Origin: Chloroflexus aggregans DSM 9485
GTDB lineage: Bacteria > Chloroflexota > Chloroflexia > Chloroflexales > Chloroflexaceae
Assembly (NCBI RefSeq): GCF_000021945.1
Contig: NC_011831.1
Span: 2,493,353 to 2,557,352, forward strand
Length of the DNA: 64,000 bases
Direction: 5' to 3'
Shown here: positions 58,427 through 64,000 of the stretch, piece after piece
How positions within the stretch are numbered: the first letter of the stretch is position 1
How the letters are laid out: each line of letters begins with the position of its first letter
Translations under genes and position numbers: made by a program
Notes under the pieces: generated by a model
What the model was told of the DNA's origin: nothing
Database searches by the model: none
The model's input: only the letters and a program-made list of their open reading frames with translations

Positions 58427-59344
58427 TCAATCACTTGCCAGCGCATAATGAACCGCCACCGCAGGAGAAAAACTACACGCGATCAACTCTTCGACGAAGC
58501 CACGGCGCGTTCCATCGCAATTGATTTTGCGACTCGCCAACACGACATCTACCGTTTCCGCATCGGCGTAGAGTTGGCGGGCCAAGTCCGTTGACGAATT
58601 TGACAGCATCACGTAGCAATTACGTGCGGCCAGTTGATGAAAAACCTGCGCCAAGCGACGCTGTTCGGCTTCATCAAAGCCACGGCGGGTATAGCCGGTA
58701 AAGGAGGCCGTCGGGCTAACCGGGACGTAAGGTGGGTCGAAGTAGATGAAATCTCCCGGCTGCGCATGATCGAGCACCGTCGCGAAATCAGCCACACGCA
58801 GTTCGACGGCACGCAGCGCACGACTCACTTCACGCAGATTATCACTATCGACGATCTGCGGGTTCTTGTAGTAGCCGAAGGGAGCGTTGAACTGGCCTTT
58901 GTTGTTGAGACGGTACAGGCCGTTGTAACAGGTACGGTTGAGGAAGATGGTACGAGCCGCGCGTTCGACACGGGGACGACGCGCGAAATTGGGTTGGCGA
59001 TCCCAAGCACGGATCTCGTAGAAGAAATCGCGGTCGGTGGCATACGGGCGTAAGCGCTGCAATAGTTCGATCAGCGTCTCCACCTCATCACGCACGGCGA
59101 TATAGCAATCGATCAGCTCTGCGTTCAGATCGCTGAGGATCGCCCCTTGCCGCAAGTGGCCATGGTTCCATAGGTAGAAGAAGAACGCACCACCACCCAC
59201 AAATGGTTCATGGTAGCGGCCAAAATGGTCTGGAATCCGCCGTGCAAGCTCGGGCAAAAGCTGGCTTTTGCCGCCAGCCCACTTGAGAAAGGGTCGCGCA
59301 GGCACACGAAGCTCCCTGACCGGCGCGGCAAACGCACCCGTCAC
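58427..59344 (-). CDS. Dam-family N6-adenine DNA methyltransferase
   Basis: 305 residues, alpha-group methyltransferase of the Dam/M.DpnIIA type. SAM motif FLKWAGGKSQLL (19-30), motif EPFVGGGAFFF, catalytic DPPY at 203-206 (IYFDPPYVPVS). The target may be GATC, but specificity must be tested. No restriction endonuclease gene lies next to it, so it looks like an orphan with a possible regulatory or replication role, or part of a split restriction system elsewhere. Confidence 0.92.
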   Translation of the reverse strand: MTGAFAAPVRELRVPARPFLKWAGGKSQLLPELARRIPDHFGRYHEPFVGGGAFFFYLWNHGHLRQGAILSDLNAELIDCYIAVRDEVETLIELLQRLRPYATDRDFFYEIRAWDRQPNFARRPRVERAARTIFLNRTCYNGLYRLNNKGQFNAPFGYYKNPQIVDSDNLREVSRALRAVELRVADFATVLDHAQPGDFIYFDPPYVPVSPTASFTGYTRRGFDEAEQRRLAQVFHQLAARNCYVMLSNSSTDLARQLYADAETVDVVLASRKINCDGTRRGFVEELIACSFSPAVAVHYALASD

Positions 59345-59473
59345 CCAGAATGATCGCAGAGCCGCATTATACCATATCGCTATACCCGGGGAACGTCGTG
59401 AATCGCTATATAATGGAAGCCGCCGACAGCCTGTGCTTTACCTATTGGTATGAACCCATCGTTAGAGGAAGTT

Positions 59474-60247
59474 ATGCAGATCACGATCCGGCCCATCGCC
59501 ACGTATGCCGAATACCTTGCCTGCGAACAACTCCAACGTCTCGTTTGGGGCAGTGATTTTACCGTGCCGTTGAACATGCTGGTCACCGTACAGCGCAACG
59601 GCGGATTGGTGTTGGGTGCCTTCGCCGGTAATGAACTCGTTGGCTTTGTGTTTGGTTTTTTGGCCCGCACTGCCGATGGCCGATTAAAACACGCCTCACA
59701 TATGGCCGCCGTCCGGCCCGATCTCCGTGATCTGCGGATCGGTGAGCGCCTCAAGCGGGCGCAACGTGAGTTTGTCCGATCCCAAGACCTCGAATTGATC
59801 ACGTGGACGTTTGATCCCTTGCTGGCCCGCAACGCTCATCTGAACATTCACAAGCTCGGTGCTATTTGCCGCACCTATATGCGGAATGTGTATGGGCCGG
59901 AGCCGGAATTGCTCGATGGTATCCTCCCAAGTGATCGGTTTCAGGTCGAATGGTGGGTTGTTCAATCGCCGGTTGACCGACCACCGACCGAACACGTTGC
60001 GACAGCACCTCTGATCAATCCGTCGCTCGATGCGCCACCGGATATTGGGCACGAACCGGTCGTTCGGTTGCGCATTCCGCTTGATTTCAGTGCTATACAA
60101 CAACACGATCCTGGGGCGGCACAAGCCTGGCGTTACCATTTCCGTTCCTGCGCCGAAGCGGCTTTTGCCGCCGGGTACGTGGTGGTCGATTTTGGTCGGA
60201 TCGATCCGACTTTCGGCGCGTATGTGTTGGTCAAGTCGGGCAGCTAG
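59474..60247 (+). CDS. Predicted GNAT-superfamily acetyltransferase
   Basis: 257 residues from ATG 59474 (AGAGG five bases upstream); the upstream ATG at 59450 is less likely. The N-terminal half has a GNAT-like core (LVLGAFAGNELVGFVFGFL, HMAAVRPDLRDLRIGERLK), and ITWTFDPLLARNAHLNIHKLG matches a conserved group of predicted acetyltransferases (COG3375 type). Substrate unknown. It stands alone between the methyltransferase and the glgE operon. Confidence 0.8.
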   Translation: MQITIRPIATYAEYLACEQLQRLVWGSDFTVPLNMLVTVQRNGGLVLGAFAGNELVGFVFGFLARTADGRLKHASHMAAVRPDLRDLRIGERLKRAQREFVRSQDLELITWTFDPLLARNAHLNIHKLGAICRTYMRNVYGPEPELLDGILPSDRFQVEWWVVQSPVDRPPTEHVATAPLINPSLDAPPDIGHEPVVRLRIPLDFSAIQQHDPGAAQAWRYHFRSCAEAAFAAGYVVVDFGRIDPTFGAYVLVKSGS

Positions 60248-60305
60248 ACCTGAAACCGATCGGTGATCTGCCACTGTCGGCCAATCAGTACCGCATGCAA
60301 CCAGT

Positions 60306-60334
60306 TTGACACATCCCGCCAAGCACCGTACAAT
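60306..60334 (+). promoter_or_regulatory. Consensus-like promoter of glgE-treS
   Basis: TTGACA (60306-60311), 17-base spacer, TACAAT (60329-60334): six of six and five of six matches. It leaves a leader of about 140 bases before glgE, room for post-transcriptional control. Confidence 0.7.
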
Positions 60335-60481
60335 CAAACTGCAGTCATACTGAACATTGTCATAGCAATCACCGACAGCCCGTACTCACGCAGTGCGTAG
60401 TGCAGGCATGACTATTGTTGACATCTAAACATCATAAGGAACGCAACCCGCACGTATGGTACGTATGGTTAAGGAGGAGCC

Positions 60482-62521
60482 ATGACCGTTAAGGCGCCAC
60501 GCGCTCGCTCGCGCCGCACGGCGACCCCGTCTGTCCCCGACCTGGCTGCCGTTGGCGAGGGTCGGCGGCGGGTAATCATCGAAGCGGTTGAACCGATCAT
60601 TGATGGCGGACGTTATCCGGTGAAGCGGATCGTCGGCGACACCATCACTGTGCGCTGTGATCTGTTTGCCGACGGTCATGATGAGCTGGCAGCAGTTGTG
60701 CGCTACCGTCCACTTGGCGCTAAGGCATGGCATGAAGCAGCGCTACGCCACTTAGTCAATGATCGTTGGGAAGGACAATTTCCGCTCACGAGCATCGGTC
60801 GTCACGAGTTTCAGGTTGTGGCATGGATCGACCGCTTTGCGACGTGGGTGCATCAGCTCGAAAAGCGGTTAGCAGCCGGTCAAGATGTGCAGGTTGATTT
60901 GCAGATTGGGGCCGCGCTGGTCGGTGAAGCAGCACGGAATGCCGATGGCGCTGACGCGGCCGTCCTGCATGTTGCCGAGGCGGCACTGATTGCCGGCGAT
61001 GTCGATACGGCCTTTGCCGGCGAGATTTATGCGCTGATGGCCATCCATCTCCCACGCCGTTTTGCCACCGAATCGGAGATCTACCCGATCACGGTCGAAC
61101 GGGAGCGCGCACGGTTTTCGGCGTGGTACGAACTCTTCCCCCGCTCGACGGCGACCGAGCCGGGACGACACGGTACCTTCCGTGATGTGATCAAGCGGCT
61201 CCCCTACGTTGCCGAACTCGGATTTGATGTGCTCTACTTGCCACCGATCCATCCGATTGGGCACACCTTCCGCAAAGGCAAGAATAATAGCCTCACCGCC
61301 GGCGCCGACGATCCGGGCAGCCCGTGGGCGATTGGCAACGCCGATGGCGGACATATGAGCGTTCACCCTCAGTTGGGTACGCTCGACGATTTTCGTGCGT
61401 TGGTGGATGAAGCCCGTAAGTATGGGATTGAGGTCGCCCTCGATATTGCGTTTCAATGCTCACCCGACCATCCATACGTGCGTGAACATCCAGAATGGTT
61501 CCGCGCACGCCCCGACGGTACCATTCAGTATGCCGAGAATCCACCCAAGAAGTACCAAGATATTTATCCGTTCGATTTTGAGACGGATGCGTGGCAGGAG
61601 TTGTGGCAAGAACTGCGTCAAATTTTCGTCTTCTGGATCGAGCAGGGAGTACGCATTTTTCGCGTTGATAATCCGCACACCAAAAACTTTCGATTTTGGG
61701 AGTGGTGCCTCAACTCGCTGAAAGCTGAATATCCTGATCTGATCTTTCTCTCGGAAGCGTTTACACGCCCGAAGGTGATGTATCATCTGGCGAAAATTGG
61801 TTTTACCCAGAGTTATACGTACTATACATGGCGTACCACCAAGGCCGAAATCACGCAGTACATGCGTGAACTGACGACGCCACCGGTCAGTGATCTGTTC
61901 ATTCCCAACTTTTGGCCTAATACACCCGATATCCTTACCCCTCAGTTCTACCGAGGGCAACGCGCGGTATTCATCACCCGCGCTGCAATGGCAGCTACGC
62001 TCACGGCCAGTTGGGGCATGTACGGCCCGGCGTATGAGTTGATGGAACACACGCCGGTACCCGGCCGTGAAGAGTACATCGACAACGAGAAGTACGAAAT
62101 TCGGTACTGGAATCTTGATGCGCCGCACAGTCTGCGTGGCTTCATCGCGCAACTCAATCGAATTCGGCGCAACCACCCGGCCCTCCACCGCAACGACACC
62201 CTACGCTTTCATCGCGTTGATATTGATTTTCACGAGCACGAGTGGTTGCTGGCCTACAGTAAGACCTCGCTCGACGGGCAAGATATTATTCTGGTAGTGG
62301 TTAATCTCGACCCGGATCACACCCATCGAGGTTGGGTACAGGTACCGGTAGCCGATTGGAACCTTACCAACATCTATCAGGCCCATGACCTGTTAACCGA
62401 CGCTCGCTATCAGTGGTCGGGCGAATTTAACTATGTCGAACTTAGTCCGGCAGCTCCGGTGCATATTTTCCGCATTCGCCGCCTCCGCCGCGACGAGCGA
62501 GGGTTTGAGTACTTTGCCTGA
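60482..62521 (+). CDS. glgE: Alpha-1,4-glucan:maltose-1-phosphate maltosyltransferase
   Basis: 679-residue GH13 enzyme that extends alpha-1,4-glucans with maltosyl units from maltose-1-phosphate. An N-terminal DUF3416-type sandwich (about 30-130) and helical insert precede the barrel. FSAWYELFPRSTA is a GlgE landmark. Nucleophile D396 (FRVDNPHTKNF) and acid/base E425 (FLSEAFTRP) match the positions known in Streptomyces GlgE (D394, E423). AAGGAGGAGCC precedes the ATG. The treS gene follows, together giving the trehalose-to-glucan route. Confidence 0.95.
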   Translation: MTVKAPRARSRRTATPSVPDLAAVGEGRRRVIIEAVEPIIDGGRYPVKRIVGDTITVRCDLFADGHDELAAVVRYRPLGAKAWHEAALRHLVNDRWEGQFPLTSIGRHEFQVVAWIDRFATWVHQLEKRLAAGQDVQVDLQIGAALVGEAARNADGADAAVLHVAEAALIAGDVDTAFAGEIYALMAIHLPRRFATESEIYPITVERERARFSAWYELFPRSTATEPGRHGTFRDVIKRLPYVAELGFDVLYLPPIHPIGHTFRKGKNNSLTAGADDPGSPWAIGNADGGHMSVHPQLGTLDDFRALVDEARKYGIEVALDIAFQCSPDHPYVREHPEWFRARPDGTIQYAENPPKKYQDIYPFDFETDAWQELWQELRQIFVFWIEQGVRIFRVDNPHTKNFRFWEWCLNSLKAEYPDLIFLSEAFTRPKVMYHLAKIGFTQSYTYYTWRTTKAEITQYMRELTTPPVSDLFIPNFWPNTPDILTPQFYRGQRAVFITRAAMAATLTASWGMYGPAYELMEHTPVPGREEYIDNEKYEIRYWNLDAPHSLRGFIAQLNRIRRNHPALHRNDTLRFHRVDIDFHEHEWLLAYSKTSLDGQDIILVVVNLDPDHTHRGWVQVPVADWNLTNIYQAHDLLTDARYQWSGEFNYVELSPAAPVHIFRIRRLRRDERGFEYFA

Positions 62522-62553
62522 CAACGTTCTCAGTTCGGTGAACGGGAAGTGGC

Positions 62554-62574
62554 AAGCCGCACAAGGTGCGGCTT
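62554..62574. terminator. Hairpin between glgE and treS
   Basis: AAGCCGCAC (62554-62562) pairs perfectly with GTGCGGCTT (62566-62574) with a 3-base loop, 32 bases after the glgE stop; a weak T content follows. It could attenuate or stabilise the message between the two genes. Confidence 0.5.
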
Positions 62575-62726
62575 CTGGCGTCTCTGCTAGAAGGTCGTAC
62601 AACCCAAGAGCGCTTTCGAGGGCCGGCAAGCTACGCACCGGCCGAGAACAATGCTTAGCATACGCATCCGGGGGATAACCGACGGCTACGCCACCGATCT
62701 TGACCTGTTTGAAAGAGGAAACCTGT

Positions 62727-64000
62727 ATGCCCCGCACACGGCCTGCCAAGACACCGACGATTATCGCCGATGATCCACTCTGGTACAAAGACGCCATCAT
62801 CTACGAGGTGCATGTCCGCGCGTTCTGCGATAGCAACGGTGACGGTATCGGCGATTTTCCCGGTCTGACCAGCAAACTCGATTATTTGCAGGATCTCGGC
62901 GTCACAGCAATCTGGTTGCTCCCCTTTTATCCCTCACCGCTGCGTGATGACGGGTACGATATTGCCGACTATACCAACATTCACCCCAATTACGGCACCT
63001 TATCCGATTTCAAGGTCTTCATACGCGAAGCGCATCGGCGCGGTGTGCGCGTCATTACCGAGTTAGTCTGTAACCACACCTCGGATCAACATCCGTGGTT
63101 TCAACGCGCCCGCCGCGCGAAACCCGGTTCGTCGGCACGTAATTTTTATGTGTGGTCGGATACCCCCGACCGCTATAAAGACGCACGGATTATTTTTAAA
63201 GATTTCGAGACAAGCAACTGGACGTGGGACCCGGTGGCCCAAGCCTACTATTGGCACCGTTTTTATAGCCATCAGCCCGATCTGAACTTTGAGAACCCGG
63301 CGGTACAACGCGCCGTGTTTAAAGCGATGGAGTTTTGGCTCGATCTCGGTGTTGACGGTATGCGGCTCGATGCCATCCCCTATCTCTACGAAGCCGAAGG
63401 TACCAATTGTGAGAATCTGCCCGAAACCCATGCGTTTCTCAAGCGCCTACGCCGGCATATGGATGAAAAATACCACGGCCGTATGTTTCTGGCCGAAGCC
63501 AATCAATGGCCGGAAGATGCGGTGGCCTATTTCGGTGATGGCGATGAGTGCCACATGGCCTTTCACTTCCCGGTCATGCCACGCCTCTTTATGTCGGTTC
63601 ATCTCGAGGATCGCTACCCGATCATTGATATTATGCGGCAGACACCACCCATTCCTGAGAACTGCCAGTGGGCGATCTTCTTGCGCAACCACGATGAGTT
63701 GACGCTTGAGATGGTTACCGATGAAGAACGTGACTATATGTACCGGGTATACGCCCGCGATCCACAAGCCCGGATCAATCTCGGCATTCGTCGCCGACTC
63801 GCGCCGCTGCTCGGCAACCATCGCCGTAAAATCGAATTGATGAACGGTCTCCTCTTCTCATTACCCGGTACACCGGTGATCTACTACGGTGATGAGATCG
63901 GGATGGGTGACAATATTTACCTCGGTGATCGCAACGGGGTACGCACACCGATGCAATGGAGCGGCGACCGTAACGCCGGTTTCTCACGCGCGAATCCACA
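62727..64000 (+). CDS. treS: Trehalose synthase (maltose glucosyltransferase), 3'-truncated
   Basis: GH13 enzyme interconverting maltose and trehalose; ATG 62727 has AGAGGAA six bases upstream. 424 complete codons are present; the frame runs off the window. Motifs: [19 protein letters not shown] at the N-terminus, TELVCNHTS, nucleophile D215 ([10 protein letters not shown]), acid/base E257 (FLAEANQWP) and D323 ([12 protein letters not shown]). Full-length enzymes are about 550 residues, or about 1100 when fused to a maltokinase domain; which applies here cannot be seen. Confidence 0.93.
   Translation, partial: MPRTRPAKTPTIIADDPLWYKDAIIYEVHVRAFCDSNGDGIGDFPGLTSKLDYLQDLGVTAIWLLPFYPSPLRDDGYDIADYTNIHPNYGTLSDFKVFIREAHRRGVRVITELVCNHTSDQHPWFQRARRAKPGSSARNFYVWSDTPDRYKDARIIFKDFETSNWTWDPVAQAYYWHRFYSHQPDLNFENPAVQRAVFKAMEFWLDLGVDGMRLDAIPYLYEAEGTNCENLPETHAFLKRLRRHMDEKYHGRMFLAEANQWPEDAVAYFGDGDECHMAFHFPVMPRLFMSVHLEDRYPIIDIMRQTPPIPENCQWAIFLRNHDELTLEMVTDEERDYMYRVYARDPQARINLGIRRRLAPLLGNHRRKIELMNGLLFSLPGTPVIYYGDEIGMGDNIYLGDRNGVRTPMQWSGDRNAGFSRANP

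Overview
The window looks like chromosome of a filamentous anoxygenic phototroph of the genus Chloroflexus or a very close relative. This is inferred from several signs. The GC content is moderate. The tautomerase is split into a Pro-1-less and a Pro-1-bearing subunit, as described for Chloroflexus aurantiacus. Many secreted proteins have short LPLV/VPIV-type C-termini. GlgE and TreS genes are paired. I see no rRNA, tRNA, CRISPR array or insertion sequence.

Region 1 (1-7692) is one rightward operon for catechol meta-cleavage by the dehydrogenase (4-oxalocrotonate) branch. It runs: catechol 2,3-dioxygenase (cut by the window edge), IclR regulator, acylating acetaldehyde dehydrogenase, 4-hydroxy-2-oxovalerate aldolase, flavin reductase, tautomerase subunit without Pro-1, oxalocrotonate decarboxylase, semialdehyde dehydrogenase, oxopentenoate hydratase and tautomerase subunit with Pro-1. 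Together these take catechol to pyruvate and acetyl-CoA. The flavin reductase suggests a phenol or hydroxyaromatic hydroxylase upstream of the window.

Region 2 (7.7-31.5 kb) is mixed housekeeping. It holds rsmI and a GDP-sugar reductase, a zinc-type ABC importer behind a recognisable promoter and operator, a CapA-like membrane protein, an ANTAR response regulator, the MsrP/MsrQ methionine sulfoxide repair pair, an OmpR-type regulator, a ketopantoate-reductase-like enzyme, a Bcp peroxiredoxin and a 1201-residue LacI-sensor/kinase/receiver/AraC hybrid. A TPR protein and a zinc ribbon follow. A gene-poor stretch (26.6-29.4 kb) surrounds a secreted repeat protein. An M50 protease and an FAA-hydrolase-family enzyme close the region.

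Region 3 (31.5-56.5 kb) is an exopolysaccharide locus. A leftward run of closely spaced genes (40861 down to 31523) combines an active-looking phosphoglycosyl transferase, a WecG/TagA-type glycosyltransferase fused to two STAS domains, a nucleotidyltransferase-like/sugar-transferase-like fusion with degraded active sites, and a full partner-switching set (STAS protein, SpoIIE-type phosphatase, RsbW-type kinase, receiver). A glycosyltransferase and a flippase end the run. Rightward genes supply a glycoside hydrolase, a secreted adhesin-like protein, a Wzz-like protein, a BY-kinase-like protein without its Walker A lysine, a 47-residue membrane protein and an O-antigen-ligase/polymerase. Three more glycosyltransferases, an NHL-repeat lipoprotein and GDP-mannose dehydratase follow. 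The partner-switch/glycosyltransferase arrangement is the most novel-looking system here.

Region 4 (56.6-64 kb) holds sucC, a 20-bp inverted-repeat element, an orphan Dam-type methyltransferase, a GNAT protein, and glgE followed by treS (cut by the window end). The last two belong to alpha-glucan and trehalose metabolism and sit behind a consensus-like promoter.
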